A DNA stretch of 64,000 bases from Staphylococcus saccharolyticus (GCF_900458815.1 NZ_UHDZ01000001.1:434001-498000), one strand, 5' to 3'; shown: positions 28,417 to 39,417, counted from the first letter of the stretch. Numbers and translations are program-made. Notes: a model not told the origin generated them from the sequence alone.

Positions 28417-30381
28417 TTATTTTAAGTATCTATCATGCATAAGTATTTTTAGAATATCAATTTGATCTTGCAATTGTTTACCGACATTTGTATCTCTTAT
28501 TTTTTTGCGTTGCAATTCTTCATCTACAACACGTTTGACTGATAATTCATCGGCACCTACAGCTAATACTTTTTCCTTAGTATTAAATTCTTGATGAGCT
28601 ACGAGTTGCATACCAAATGAATTATAGAGTAGGGTATATCCGGCGATACCTGTAGTTGATTGATAAGCTTTAGAGAAACCACCATCAATGACTAACATTT
28701 TACCATCTGCTTTTATTGGGTCTTCGCCATCAATCTCTTTGACTGGTGTATGTCCATTAATGATACGTCCTTCATCAGGATTCAAACCAAAGTCTTTGAG
28801 CATCTTACGAATCATATCTACATCTTCACGAAGGTGATAGTAAGGATTTTTAATCTCTTTATGAGATGCTTTATCTTCAATAAAGTAACGTTCAAATGTT
28901 GTCATTGCACGTTTACCGAATAAAGATGAATATTTGCCTGTCCATAGGTACCACACTAAGTCCGTTGAAATATCATCCGTAGACTCTTTATGGTCAAAGG
29001 CTTCTCTGACATGATGTTCAAAGACATCTAAAAGTTCACGCCCACTTAATCGTTCGCCTTCTATCTCAAATGCTTCCATTTCCCCATTCTCATCAACTGG
29101 AATACATCCGTGAATAAGAAGGTTACCATTATAAGGTAGGTAAAGCTTTCCTTCACGCATTAAGAATGACATATGACGTCGTAATTTCTCAGATTGTTGG
29201 AATGAGAGTAATAATTTATCTACGACTTCTTGCTCTTCAGGCAATAGTTTTGCAGGATCTTTAGGGTCGACAGTTTGGAAACATGTATCTTTAAGTGGAT
29301 ATGTTTTACCATAAACTGTAATTTCATTTTTATCATAATCAATTTTTTCTAAGACTAAACGTTCTTCCATTTCAAAAGAAGGTCGACGTTTAATAATAGT
29401 CATTTCTAGTTTAAATTGAATCATCGCAATAGCTTGATGTATTTTTGTTATTTGGCTTTCTTCGCGTTTAGTTAAGCTCACTTCTTTATCTGGTCGTTTC
29501 TTAGGTTTGAAGGCAGGATTGTTTGTGTCATAATATTTTTCAGCAAGGGTGAGTAAAGGACGTAAATTGATTCCATATGCATCCTCGATAATATCTAAAT
29601 TATCATAGCGCGCACAAATACGTAGAAGGTTAGCTAGACACACTTTTGAACCTGCGAAAGCCCCAATCCATAGTACATCATGGTTACCCCATTGAATATC
29701 TACTGAGTGGTAGTTAATCAATGTATCCATAATCTTATCTGGCTTTGGTCCACGATCATAAATATCACCTACCACGTGTAAATGGTCTACGACTAAACGT
29801 TGTACAGTATACGACAAACCGATGATTAAGTCGTCAGATTGTTCTAATTCTATAATTTGATTGACCAGTGTTTCATAATAAGGTTTCTTGTTATGAAACT
29901 CATTACTTTTATAAAGGAGTTCTTCGATGATATAGACAAATTGTTCAGGTAAAGCTTTGCGTAGTTTTGAACGTGTATATTTTGATGAGCAGTATGTAAT
30001 TAAATCAATTAAACGTTCGATGGTAGTGATGTACCATTCATTTAATTTGCCAATGGAATCAAAGTTATTTTTGACTAATTTTAATTTTTCTTCTGGATAG
30101 TAAACTAAAGCTGCTAAGTCATTAATTTCTTGTTGAGAAAGTTTGTCTTTAAATATGTCATTAATTTTAGCGCGGACGTTACCTGAACCATTTCTTAACA
30201 CATGTTGGAATGATTCATATTCGCCGTGAAGATCACTGACAAAATGTTCGGTTCCTTTTGGTAATTCTAAGATAGACTCTAAGTTGATAATTTCAGTAGC
30301 TAGTTTTTCTGCACTATCAAACTTTTGTGAGAGTAAATCTAAATATTTTCGTTTCATTTCACTTTCTGTAATATGGGTCAT
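28417..30381 (-). CDS. fbp: Fructose-1,6-bisphosphatase, class III
   Basis: Gluconeogenic phosphatase converting fructose-1,6-bisphosphate to fructose-6-phosphate. It has 654 residues, usual for the Firmicutes class III enzyme. The metallophosphatase motifs are intact: [35 protein letters not shown] and INGHTPVKE. The ATG at 30381 has AGAGGTG. A long gene free of lesions, in contrast to the thi operon just beyond. It works with serine deamination and other pyruvate-yielding routes to support growth without sugar. Confidence 0.96.
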   Translation of the reverse strand: MTHITESEMKRKYLDLLSQKFDSAEKLATEIINLESILELPKGTEHFVSDLHGEYESFQHVLRNGSGNVRAKINDIFKDKLSQQEINDLAALVYYPEEKLKLVKNNFDSIGKLNEWYITTIERLIDLITYCSSKYTRSKLRKALPEQFVYIIEELLYKSNEFHNKKPYYETLVNQIIELEQSDDLIIGLSYTVQRLVVDHLHVVGDIYDRGPKPDKIMDTLINYHSVDIQWGNHDVLWIGAFAGSKVCLANLLRICARYDNLDIIEDAYGINLRPLLTLAEKYYDTNNPAFKPKKRPDKEVSLTKREESQITKIHQAIAMIQFKLEMTIIKRRPSFEMEERLVLEKIDYDKNEITVYGKTYPLKDTCFQTVDPKDPAKLLPEEQEVVDKLLLSFQQSEKLRRHMSFLMREGKLYLPYNGNLLIHGCIPVDENGEMEAFEIEGERLSGRELLDVFEHHVREAFDHKESTDDISTDLVWYLWTGKYSSLFGKRAMTTFERYFIEDKASHKEIKNPYYHLREDVDMIRKMLKDFGLNPDEGRIINGHTPVKEIDGEDPIKADGKMLVIDGGFSKAYQSTTGIAGYTLLYNSFGMQLVAHQEFNTKEKVLAVGADELSVKRVVDEELQRKKIRDTNVGKQLQDQIDILKILMHDRYLK

Positions 30382-30508
30382 GCTTAGTCACCTCTGATTA
30401 TTATTTCCGACCGTATGTACATATACATTATGAATAATGCGCTTACATAAATTATCTTGAAAAAGTACTTATTTTTCAATGATTGCGTACTAAAAATTTA
30501 AATTTATT

Positions 30509-30552
30509 AAAAAAAGCTAAGTAAACCATTCAATTGATGGATAACTTAGCTT
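30509..30552 (-). terminator. Terminator of the DedA gene
   Basis: On the minus strand AAGCTAAGT...ACTTAGCTT is followed by a run of T. Confidence 0.85.
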
Positions 30553-30557
30553 AAGAT

Positions 30558-31172
30558 TTATTTTACTCTTTTGCGACGTTTCATGAAGTAGCGGATAATG
30601 AAGTAGATAATTGCAACAATAATGAGTACATACATAATTCGTGAATATGTATGTATACCATTCATTAAAGCGCCAAAGCTATCGCTTAATAATCTACCAA
30701 GTAATATTAAAGCAAAATTCCAAATCGTTGTACCAATTAACGATAACACAGTAAATTGAACGACATTCATACGATTGACACCTGCAGGGATAGTGATTAA
30801 CACACGAAGTACTGGCACAAATCTACATAATAAAACTGCCCAAGCACCGTATTTTTTAAACCAATCGTTCGCTCGCTTTAAATCTTTACTCTTTAGCTTC
30901 ATCCATTTACCATGACGATCTACAAAGCGATATAATCTTTCCTCTGAAATTAATCTACAGATGTAGTATAAGATTAGTAAACCGATGAATGAAGCGATGG
31001 TCGTAATAATTAATAATGTCCAAATAGATAAGTGTGACTTTACAGAAAGTAGTCCGGCAAACGTTAAAATAATCTCAGAGGGAACGACAGGTAAGACGTT
31101 CTCAAGTAAGATTAGTATGAAGATTGCTGTGTAATCCCACTTACTTATAAAATCAGTAATGATTTGTTCCAT
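30558..31172 (-). CDS. DedA/SNARE-associated-family membrane protein
   Basis: A 204-residue membrane protein of the DedA (VTT) family; members act as lipid (undecaprenyl phosphate or phosphatidylethanolamine) flippases or in membrane homeostasis. Signatures: ENVLPVVPSEIILTFAG and FKKYGAWAVLLCRFVPVLRVLITIPAGVNRM, with the conserved Arg and Gly-Pro residues. ATG at 31172, with an AAGGAG-like site upstream. The basic tail MKRRKRVK is cytosolic. Intact. Confidence 0.88.
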   Translation of the reverse strand: MEQIITDFISKWDYTAIFILILLENVLPVVPSEIILTFAGLLSVKSHLSIWTLLIITTIASFIGLLILYYICRLISEERLYRFVDRHGKWMKLKSKDLKRANDWFKKYGAWAVLLCRFVPVLRVLITIPAGVNRMNVVQFTVLSLIGTTIWNFALILLGRLLSDSFGALMNGIHTYSRIMYVLIIVAIIYFIIRYFMKRRKRVK

Positions 31173-31278
31173 ATAAACTTTGTTTCTCCTTTTATATTTA
31201 ACATTATGCCGTTTTGATTATGCTCATTATAAATATATTAACAAGAAACGTTTTAAAAAGGCAACAAAAATACTCGGA

Positions 31279-32280
31279 TTAACGTAAAGACTTTAATAAA
31301 GTGTGATACAAACCATGTGCTTCTTCTTCACTATGAATTCCATAGGCATTCATTCGTCCATCTTTAAAGAGTGTAAACTCATATGAAGCATAATGAATTA
31401 ATTTAGCAAATGAAGTTGATTTAACAATATTTCCAGGAAAATATTCCGCATGCTCAAACGCTTGTTGAGGAAATCTAAAAAGACATGCATTACCACACAT
31501 AGACTCAATATTGCTTTCTTGTTTAGTCTCAAGCAATTTATAATGTTCTTTTTCACACACCGGGCAGTCTTTATTTTTAAGAATATCGATGTTTAGCGCT
31601 TTATATTTGAAATTAAATGCATCTATATAGTGATTAACTGTTTAGAAAATCCTTTTCCAGAAAGATAACGGACGGCTTCTGCTACTTCATAACTCACAAC
31701 TATTGAAATAATAGGGGGGCAAGACACCATTGATAGCGCAACTTCCCCCAGTATTTGGAATACTTTGCATTAAACATTTTAAACAATGTCCTTGATGATC
31801 AATGCCATAAACTGAACCTTTACTTCTAACAGCGGCACCGTATATCCAAGGAATTTGATATTTATGACTGACTTCATTGATTAAAAAGCGAACTTTAAAA
31901 TTATCCATACCATCAATGATGATATCTGGTTGTGTATCTTCGATGAGTGTTTCAATATTAGAAGAAGTGACTTCCTTATCAAAGGTGGTAATATCAATCT
32001 CAGAGTTAATTTGATGAACTTTTTTCTTAATGGCTTCAACCTTTGAAGTAAGTGTATAAGCATCTGATTCATCAAATAATGTTTGACGATGTAAATTTGA
32101 TATTTCTACGATATCCATATCAACTACTGCAAAATGGTGAGCACCCATACGTGCTAATTGGTCAATGATATGGCTACCTAAAGCACCGGCACCGAAGACG
32201 AGTATGCGAGAAGAAGACAGGCATCTTTGCCCATCCGTTCCAAGTGATTTAAACCTTATTTGTCTTTCATAACGTGACAT
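31279..32280 (-). pseudogene. thiF: ThiF/MoeB-type adenylyltransferase, frameshifted
   Basis: E1-like enzyme that adenylates the C-terminal glycine of ThiS for thiazole synthesis. From 32280: SRYERQIRF, ATP loop GAGALGSH, VDMDIVEISNLHRQ, DGMDNFKVRF. Zinc cysteines are in GHCLKC and, in the shifted tail, KDCPVC. One frameshift lies in the CCCCCC run near 31712 (INGVLPP). A second is near 31640 (LITI/YIDAFNFKYK). The final part, from about 31560, is a C-terminal extension CEKEHYKLLE...YHTLLKSLR. The start abuts the thiG stop. Last gene of the operon. Confidence 0.85.
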
Positions 32281-32281
32281 A

Positions 32282-33039
32282 TTATAAAAATCCTAAACCT
32301 TCAGATGGACTAGATGCTTGAGCAGTATATTTCACAGGTATACGTCCAGCTTCATAAGAAAGTCTACCGGCATGGATTCCAAGTTTCATTGCTTCTACCA
32401 TTTTCACTGGGTCTTTGGCAGCAGAAATGGCTGTGTTTAGCAAGCACCTAATTCCATAGTATGACAAGCATCTTTAGGTGATCCGATGCCAGCATCTACA
32501 ATGACTGGTACATTGGCATTTTCAATAATATAACTTAAATTTAACGGATTATTAATGCCTCTTCCAGTACCAATCGGTGAAGCGAGTGGCATGACAGCAT
32601 GAATGCCTAATTCTTCTAGACGTTTTGCTAAAACGAGGTCATTTGAAATATATGTGCAGACTATATAACCTTTTTCTAATAAGACTTTACAAGCTTCATA
32701 AGTTTCAAAAGGATCTGGTAATAAAGTTACATCATCACCGATGACTTCGACTTTAATCATGTCACATACACCTGCATGATTAGCAATTTCTGCAATACGA
32801 ATTGCTTCTTGAGCCGTTTTAGAACCAGCAGTATTTGGGAATGTAATAAAATCTTTTAGATTTACATTCGCAAATGGGTTAGGTAAGGTGCGATCGTATA
32901 AGTTCATACGGCGCACCGCAAAAGTAAGCACATTTGTTTCTGATGCTTCAATCGCTTTTGATTGAATATCTTCATTGTCAAATTTATCTGTACCTAAAAG
33001 TAATCGAGATTGTAATTCTAAATTTCCTATTTTAAACAT
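32282..33039 (-). pseudogene. thiG: Thiazole synthase ThiG, internal deletion
   Basis: Forms the thiazole ring from deoxyxylulose phosphate, dehydroglycine and ThiS thiocarboxylate. Start at the ATG 33037-33039, because GGAGGTGG at the end of thiS is its ribosome site. LLLGTDKF, the Schiff-base Lys in [10 protein letters not shown], and [15 protein letters not shown] are present. At about 32440-32456 the conserved GADGVLLNTA is reduced to GAC/LNTA: about 10 bases are gone, shifting the frame. The tail [12 protein letters not shown] continues in the new frame. This is a multi-base deletion, not a homopolymer slip. Confidence 0.88.
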
Positions 33040-33040
33040 C

Positions 33041-33241
33041 TTATCCACCTCCAACAATTTCTAATAATTCTAAACGGTCATCTTCTCTAACCGTATGTTC
33101 TGTGTAATTATCTTGCTTAATGAGTTCTTTATTCATTTCAACAATGACGCGTTTTGGGTCTAAGTCGAGTGACAGTAAGACATCTTGTATCGACTGTTCT
33201 CGTTCAAAAGTAAATGAATCGCCATTAATGATACACTTCAT
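33041..33241 (-). CDS. thiS: Sulfur carrier protein ThiS
   Basis: A 66-residue ubiquitin-like carrier ending in the required GG (IVGGG tail), which is adenylated by ThiF and thiocarboxylated. Start ATG 33239-33241 with AAGGAGG upstream; an in-frame extension to 33307 has no ribosome site. It is the only intact gene in the thiazole operon, and without working ThiF and ThiG it should be idle. It overlaps the thiG ribosome site. Confidence 0.92.
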   Translation of the reverse strand: MKCIINGDSFTFEREQSIQDVLLSLDLDPKRVIVEMNKELIKQDNYTEHTVREDDRLELLEIVGGG

Positions 33242-33261
33242 GATTATTCCTCCTTGACACA

Positions 33262-34335
33262 CTAAAGCTTGAATAACGTGGTGGGTATAATACCAGAGAG
33301 TAACCAATTCGCGATATCCCGACCAATGATAGGTGACAGAGGGATACCATTACGATAGTGCCCACTTATTATATATAAACCATCGTCGATTTGATCCATG
33401 ATTGGAATTTCTTTCTTGGTATAAGGTCTGACACCAGACCATTTTTTTAGGATTCGGCTGTTTTCTAGTTCGGGGACACGTGCACATGCGTGATTTAAGA
33501 GCCAGTTCGAACCTAGTTCAGTCGTACCTACAGAGTAATTATTAAAATCACTTGTTGCACCAATTAAAAATCGATTTGGTTGCTTTGGTACGATGTAACA
33601 ACCGTTTGTCGTAAACAGCGTCTCAGAAAGTTGCAGTTTACCACTTTCTAATAAAATGACTTCACCTTTAACGCCAATTACTTGCCTTTGAAGTTGATAA
33701 TCATGACCATGCGCCACCAGCTACAATCACTTTATGAGCTTCTATTGGAGATGATTCACTTGTTAAAATCGTATAATAGCCGTTATTTCTTTTAATTGAA
33801 TAAACCTCAGTAGAATAATAACGCGTACTATGTCTTTACTTAATTGATTCTAACAAGGCATTAGTATAATTATGGGCATTAATTTGACCATCGTGAGGAA
33901 TATGAATTGCTGCATATGATGGTTCTACTGCACCTTGAGTTAAGTGAATTAACGCTTCATTATTAAGTTGTTTAACACTAGAATCTTTGCCAGTTAAAAA
34001 GTGATATTGATGTTCAAGGGACGCCACATCACTTTCTTGATTCGCTATTTTAATCAATCCGGAATTATGAAATTGTATATCTATACTTGTTTCATTTAGT
34101 AATGATTCGCTAAGTTGTGGAAACATTGACCGAGATTCAATGGCTAATTGAAATAAGTCACTATCATGTGTGAATTCATTTTGAGCACCAAGCATACCGC
34201 CTACTTTATATGAAGCATGTTTGCCTGGAACATCTCTATCTATTAACACAACACAACATCTAATTGTGTTTCGCTAAGTTGTCTAGCAATCGACATGCCT
34301 ATGACACCAGAACCAATGATTAATACATCATGCAT
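33262..34335 (-). pseudogene. thiO: Glycine oxidase ThiO, broken in three places or more
   Basis: FAD enzyme producing dehydroglycine for ThiG. ATG 34333-34335 opens MHDVLIIGSGVIGMSIARQL with the FAD loop GSGVIG, overlapping the tenI stop. Frameshifts follow near 34250 (DVVL/LIDRDVPGKHASYKVGGMLGAQ), near 33836 (ALLESIK-stop) and near 33717, before HDYQLQRQVIGVKGEV. The C-terminal substrate region ISGHYRNGIPLSPIIG is readable. Three or more lesions in about 1.07 kb make function impossible. Confidence 0.87.
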
Positions 34336-34919
34336 GTTGAGACCACTCCTTTCTTAAGTGTTGAATCTCTTCTAACGTTGCAGTTATAAAATATGAGATT
34401 GCACATATTCCTGAAAAGTCTTTTGGAATTTGTTTGATTGTATTGTTATTTATACCGCCAATGGCATAAGTAGTGATAGGAATATGTAAGACATCTTGAA
34501 TCTCTTTGGTCGTCCGTGGTGGCGTATCTGGATGTGACATAGTAGGGAAAAGATGACCGAAAAAGACATAGTCTAGCCTTTTTTTCTACATAAGTTAACC
34601 GTTGCGACATCGTGCGTCGACATGCTAACAATGATATTTGGATGTGATGCTTTATAAGAAAATGTCGTTGTATCGTTATTTTTAAAATGGATACGAGAAA
34701 GATTTAGTTCTTCTAAAAGTGTAATATCACTGTGAATAATGATTTTATCTTTCTCAAAACCGTGTTGAGTCAACTGAATGATTTTGTCTTTTAATTCGTC
34801 ATAATTCATTGACATACGAAATAAAAGACCGTCAATCTTTTTTCAATGGTCATAAAATGCTGTAAATCTTCGTCAGTAATTTGTTTATCGTAAGTGATTG
34901 CGATAAATATATGTATCAC
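34328..34919 (-). pseudogene. tenI: TenI-type thiazole tautomerase, frameshifted
   Basis: ThiE-like protein; in a tenI-thiO-thiS-thiG-thiF operon (as in Bacillus) it is the tautomerase TenI rather than ThiE itself. GTG 34917-34919 opens VIHIFIAITYDKQITDEDLQHF. A slip in the A run near 34845 interrupts KKIDGLLFRMSMNYDELKD. The frame breaks again near 34575 (NLCRKKG/RLDYVFFGHLF). The end carries TYAIGGINNNTIKQIPKDFSGICAIS, the phosphate-binding GGI motif of the family. First gene after the TPP riboswitch. Confidence 0.82.
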
Positions 34920-34927
34920 CCCAAATT

Positions 34928-34968
34928 TAAAAATAAAAACGCTATCTCCCTGAAGAAGGGAAATAGCG
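34928..34968 (-). terminator. Attenuator terminator of the TPP riboswitch
   Basis: On the minus strand CGCTATTTCCCT pairs with AGGGAGATAGCG across a 5-base loop and is followed by TTTTTATTTTT. It lies between the riboswitch and tenI, so TPP binding would favour termination here. Confidence 0.88.
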
Positions 34969-35003
34969 TGTCGTTTATGTTAGACTTCATGAATTTAACG
35001 GTG

Positions 35004-35094
35004 CCACTTCCCTACGCCAGTATGAACTGGATCAGGTTATAGGAATTATAAAGTCATTTCTTTATTCTCAGCCTTAAACAAAGGCACTTCCAGT
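35004..35094 (-). promoter_or_regulatory. TPP riboswitch (THI element)
   Basis: Minus-strand reading gives all conserved blocks: P1 arm CCACT, GGAAGTGCC, GGCTGAGA, ACCTGATCCAGTT, CATACTGGCGTAGGGAAGTGG. The element is intact, including the pyrimidine-sensor GGCTGAGA and the pyrophosphate-sensor CTGATC...GGCGTAGGGAAG. It is followed by a terminator and then tenI. Confidence 0.95.
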
Positions 35095-35420
35095 GGTTTA
35101 ATATGAAATTATTAATCAAAATGTGAAAACGTTTTATTTAACATCATTTTACTATCTTTAATCATATACATCAAATTTCCTTTAACAATAAGTTCAACAA
35201 GAGATGACAAAATATTATTATCTTTTTTGTATAAATGTGCATTTATAACTCCTATAATGTATATTTAACTATTATAAATATATTTTAACACGCTCATTTT
35301 TATTCGAGAAAAAGTTGCGCGAGACTTATATTTAAGGCTATATTGAAATTGATAGAAAAGTGTAATTTGACCACAAAAATATACGTAAATTATACATTTT
35401 TAAAAATTTTACAAAAACTA

Positions 35421-35449
35421 TTGTAACCGTTTTCACTACGTGCTATATT
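35421..35449 (+). promoter_or_regulatory. Promoter with an overlapping perfect cre box
   Basis: -35 TTGTAA (35421-35426), 17-base spacer, -10 TATATT (35444-35449). TGTAACCGTTTTCA at 35422-35435 matches the cre consensus at every fixed position and covers the -35, the geometry for direct CcpA repression of the downstream transporter. Confidence 0.65.
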
Positions 35450-35458
35450 AATAAAAAA

Positions 35459-35472
35459 TTGTAGCGCTACAA
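35459..35472. promoter_or_regulatory. Perfect palindrome TTGTAGCGCTACAA, probable operator
   Basis: A 14-base perfect dyad starting about 10 bases after the -10 box. Position and symmetry fit a repressor site (GntR/FadR or LacI families favour such sequences). The repressor is not identifiable in the window. Confidence 0.5.
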
Positions 35473-35585
35473 CTTAATACAGTTGTTTTAAAAAGTGAAG
35501 GTTGAACAGTCATCAAAGGGGATTTCTGAAACATAACGACATCATAATTAGAAACAACACAATTCAAATGGAAGTAGGAAACAAT

Positions 35586-36856
35586 ATGAAAGAAAAACGC
35601 AGTAATGTACGTTGGTATTTTGCAATAGGATTTTTCCTCATTGGTGTTATCGCATATATGGATAGATCAAATATTTCATATATCGCAGTACCGATGATGA
35701 AAGATTTGGGATTAACAAAGACACAATTTGGTTTATTAGCTTTATTCTTCTCACTGGGTTATGCATTGATGCAAGTACCATCTGGAATGTTAGCAGAGAA
35801 ATTTGGACCTCGTAAGATGATTACTATCGCCTTAGTTTGATGGAGTACATTTACAATTTTAACTGGAATGATTAAACATCATGGTTTACTTTACTTCATT
35901 AGATTCTTATTTGGTGTTGGGGAAGCTCCGATGTATCCATCTAATGCCGTATTTAACTCATTATGGTTTGCTAAAAATGAAAAAGGTAAAGCATCTAGTG
36001 CTCTTTTAGCGGGTTCTTATTTTGATCCTGTACTTGCACCAATTATTACTATTGCAATCGTTAACGCCTTTAACTGGCAAGCCGTATTTTATATTTTTGG
36101 TGCTGTAGGTATTTTAATGGCGGTATTATGGGCAATTATCGCTAAAGATTTACCTGAGCATCACAAAATGGTCAATTATGCAGAGAAAAAATTTATTACT
36201 GAAAATCGTGATATTGTTGCGACAGAAAAATCTTTACCACCTTGGAAACGATTCTTAAGTCACTTTAGCTTTTACGCAATCGCACTTCAGTATTTCGTAG
36301 TTCAATTTGTGATTGCAGTATTCTTAATTTGGTTACCTACATATTTAACAGAACAATATCATGTGGATTTTAAACATATGCCTATTAGTGCGTTACCATG
36401 GTTATTCATGTTCTTCTTAATTTTATTTGCAGGAGCTATTTCAGATAAAATTTTAAACACTGGACAAACACGGTTCGTTGCTCGTGGTGTCATTGCGATT
36501 GCAGGGTTTATCGTATTTTCAGTATCTATTTTCTTAGCAGTACATACTGATAATTTATACATGACAATTATTTGGTTATCACTTTGTCTAGGTGGCGTTG
36601 GTATCTCAATGGGTATGAGTTGGGCGGCCGCTACTGATTTAGGTCGTAACTTCTCAGGAACAGTTTCAGGGTGGATGAATTTATGGGGAAACATTGGTGC
36701 ATTAGCCCTCTACTCGCGGGTATTGTTGTTGATCAATTAGGCTGGTCGATGACATTACAATTATTAATCGTTCCAGCTGTGATTGCAGCAATATTATGGT
36801 TCTTCGTTAAACCAGATAAACCATTAGTTGTTAATGAAGCGCCTAAAAATAAATAA
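35586..36856 (+). pseudogene. MFS transporter (ACS/hexuronate-like), broken
   Basis: A 12-span major-facilitator permease of the anion:cation symporter type, probably for a sugar acid (inference from family). ATG 35586 with AGTAGGAA; a longer start at 35568 is possible. WYFAIGFFLIGVIAYMDRSNISY and GMLAEKFGPRKM (loop 2-3 motif) are typical. Lesions: TGA at 35838-35840 inside TIALV*WSTFT, where a Trp codon is expected, and a missing C near 36708 in a CCC run (GALA/LLAGIVVDQLGW). Repaired length is about 423 residues. The regulated promoter upstream is intact. In S. aureus-like neighbours this gene would be complete. Confidence 0.83.
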
Positions 36857-36862
36857 TAATTT

Positions 36863-36909
36863 AAACACATTAGATGATTAATAAGTCATTCTAGTGTGTT
36901 TATTTTTTA
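36863..36909 (+). terminator. Rho-independent terminator
   Basis: AAACACATTAGA...TCTAGTGTGTTT, then ATTTTTTA, directly after the transporter. Confidence 0.85.
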
Positions 36910-37003
36910 TTCATTATGGTAATAAATGGTATCTTTTTCTCTTTACTTAAAAATGTGAATTCTTATGATTGTTAAACGCTTAATAAACTCGCTATACTAA
37001 GAG

Positions 37004-37321
37004 GTGAAATATCCTAAGGAGTTGACGGTAATTATTATTATTAATGCAAAATTAAAAATTGATGTGAACAAACGTGAAGGTTACTTAAAGATGATGGATG
37101 AACTCGTTAAAAGTTCTAGAAAAGAAGAAGGAAATTTATTCTATCATCACTACGAAGATGTGACTGAAAAAAACGTATTTGTAGTTGTAGAAAATTATAA
37201 AGATGACAAAGCTGTTCAAGCGCACAATAACTCTGAACATTTTAAGGTTTTTAGCCAACATATTGGTGACTTTGTTATTGAAGAACCAGAAATCGATGTA
37301 AGTCAACCCATTGAAAAATGA
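37004..37321 (+). CDS. Antibiotic biosynthesis monooxygenase (ABM/YgiN)-domain protein
   Basis: A small dimeric alpha/beta-barrel protein, about 98-105 residues, of the quinol-monooxygenase YgiN group. INAKLKIDVNKREGYLKMMDELVKSSRKEEGNLFYHHYEDV and SEHFKVFSQHI are characteristic. The start is unsettled. GTG 37004 gives 105 residues but the obvious ribosome site AAGGAG (37016-37021) lies after it; TTG 37022 abuts that site. The proper distance points at a run of ATT codons (37031 on), where relatives have ATG. Either ATT is used or the start has been lost. Confidence 0.75.
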   Translation: MKYPKELTVIIIINAKLKIDVNKREGYLKMMDELVKSSRKEEGNLFYHHYEDVTEKNVFVVVENYKDDKAVQAHNNSEHFKVFSQHIGDFVIEEPEIDVSQPIEK

Positions 37322-37404
37322 CTTTGATACTTCCAACCATGAGCGTATCAGTGTTATAATAAAATAATTAAATATTACATGTAATCTTCAATAAGATTAA
37401 CGAC

Positions 37405-37450
37405 GAGTGGGACAATTAAAATATCATTTCAGTTGTTCCGCTCTTTTTAT
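37405..37450 (+). terminator. Rho-independent terminator
   Basis: GAGTGGGACAA pairs (with G-U) with TTGTTCCGCTC, followed by a T run; the GTGGGACAA arm resembles the ends of the STAR-like repeats. Confidence 0.75.
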
Positions 37451-37485
37451 TTAAGTCTTGGGATGTTATAGAAAGGAAGATAAAC

Positions 37486-39417
37486 ATGCAACAAATATTT
37501 GCTTCTTTGATTCATTTTGATCAATCAAAGATTAATATTGTGAAAGGAATGCGACAAGGATTATTAATGATTATACCTGTTCTTATAGGTTACCTTTGTG
37601 GCTTTCCTAGTTTTGGGCTTTTAATATCTACTGGTACACTCGCACATGTTTATGTATTCAAAGGTTCTCCTCAGTCTATGCTTAGGACGGTTATCATATG
37701 TTCTTTATCGTTTACAATTTGTATGATATTAGGGACTTTAACAGTGTCACAGCCAATACTGTTTGGACTATTATTATTAATTGTAGTTACAGTACCGTAT
37801 TATACATTTAATGCGCTTAAACTCGCAGGCCCATCATCTACTTTCTTTTTAGTAACATTTTGTTTATCAATTAACTTACCAACAGCTCCTGATCAAGCAT
37901 TGATTCGTGGTTTTGCTATCTTTATTGGTGGTGTTCTCGCTACTATCACTGTCTTATTAACGATTATTTTCACGAAAGAAAAAGTAGAAGACCGAGTGAT
38001 TAAAGCCGATTTTAAGACGTTGCATAATTTATTACATCATTTTAATGATGCTGACGACTTTAAAGCCTATGCCAGAAATGCAGTGACTGAATTTCGAAAT
38101 TCAGAAAAGCTATTGATTACATCAACTTCAGGTGGTAATGAACAATTAAGTAAAAGATTCCAAAAGTTAATTTTATTACATACATCAGCACAAGGTATTT
38201 ATGCTGAATTATTAGAGCTCAATGAAAATAATATTCGTCCATTACCTAAAGATTTAGTTGAGATGATGGATCATATTATTAACAGCGTGGCAACCTCAAC
38301 AATTCCGGCCATGGACAAAAGTTGTCGATGTGGCACCAGAATTTAAAAATTTAATGGACCATATTTTAAAAATTGACGAAATGATTCACGCTAATGATAA
38401 TCAGATTGAATATGAGGCAGATATTCGAAAGCCGCTGTATAGTAAACGCATTTATCAAAACTTAACATTTGATTCAATTGTGTTTAGAAATACTTTACAG
38501 TATTCGGTAATTATGGCAGTTGCTATTTTTATAGCACTTGCATTTAATATTCAAAGAGCATATTGGGTACCTTTATCGGCACATACAATTATATTGGGGA
38601 ATGTAACAACGATACGTACATTAGACCGTTCGCTAGCAAGAGGATTAGGAACTATAGTAGGTACAATTGTATTGTCAGGTATATTGGCATTTCATATTAA
38701 TCCAATCATTGCCATATTTATCATGGGCTTTTCAGCAATGATGATAGAAGCATTTGTTGCTTCTAATTACGCATTCGCGGTCATTTTTATCACAACACAA
38801 GTCATTATGTTAAATGGTTTGGCATCACAAAATTTAAATATTGAGAATGCATATACGCGAATTATTGATGTACTCACAGGTATGGTATTGCCATTGCAGT
38901 GATTGGCATCTTTATTCTTGCACGAAAAACGGCGTCATCGATGTTGTCTGATGCGATTGCTGAACTTGTACGTAAAGAAAGTGTGTTATTTCATTATTTA
39001 TTTTCAAAAAATAAACAAGAAACTGATGAGCGTGATAGAGTAGAAAGTCTTAATTTGTCAGTTAAAATTAGTAATGTGACTCAAATCTATAATTCAGCAA
39101 ATGGTGAGTTATTTAATAATAAAGAAGCCATAAGATATTATTATCCAAGTATCTTCGCGCTAGAAGAGATTAGTTTTATGTTAGAACGTGCAATGAATAA
39201 TAAACATCGTCAAACTATTACCGATGATCAAATGGGAGAATATTTAGTTGTGTTTGAAAATATTGCTAAGCATTTTCAATTTCAATCAGATTTAAACGTT
39301 AGAAATATGAGTCATTTACCACAATATAATTATATGCGCGCGTCATTAATGAATATTCAACGTAACTGTGCCGAACAACGTAAAGATATTAATTATACTG
39401 GCAAGAATACATTTTAA
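37486..39417 (+). pseudogene. FUSC-family membrane protein, two frameshifts
   Basis: Probable aromatic-acid or drug exporter-like protein (FUSC/ArAE). Repaired length is about 643 residues. The layout is two blocks of about six spans, each followed by a cytosolic region (first block GMRQGLLMIIPVLIGYLCG..., second block YSVIMAVAIFIALAFNIQRAYWVPLSAHTII). ATG 37486 with GGAAGG. Frame changes at about 38312 (TIPA/WTKVVDVAPEF) and at about 38886, where GTATTGCC lacks an A relative to GTAATTGCC (TGMV/IAIAVIGIF). The tail runs open to 39417. Both lesions are one-base slips. Confidence 0.82.

Noticed and set aside
34328..34919. ThiE (thiamine-phosphate synthase) as the identity of the first thi gene
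   Set aside because: The operon order tenI-thiO-thiS-thiG-thiF matches the Bacillus thiazole operon, so TenI is the better name, though sequence alone does not exclude ThiE.
35123..35136. cre box in the thi operon promoter region
   Set aside because: TGAAAACGTTTTAT departs from the consensus at the two final conserved bases; not enough to claim.
11010..35840. TGA read as tryptophan (recoding) to explain the in-frame TGA codons
   Set aside because: TGG is the normal Trp codon throughout, TGA ends other genes here (for example the ABM gene at 37319-37321), and the affected genes also carry frameshifts.
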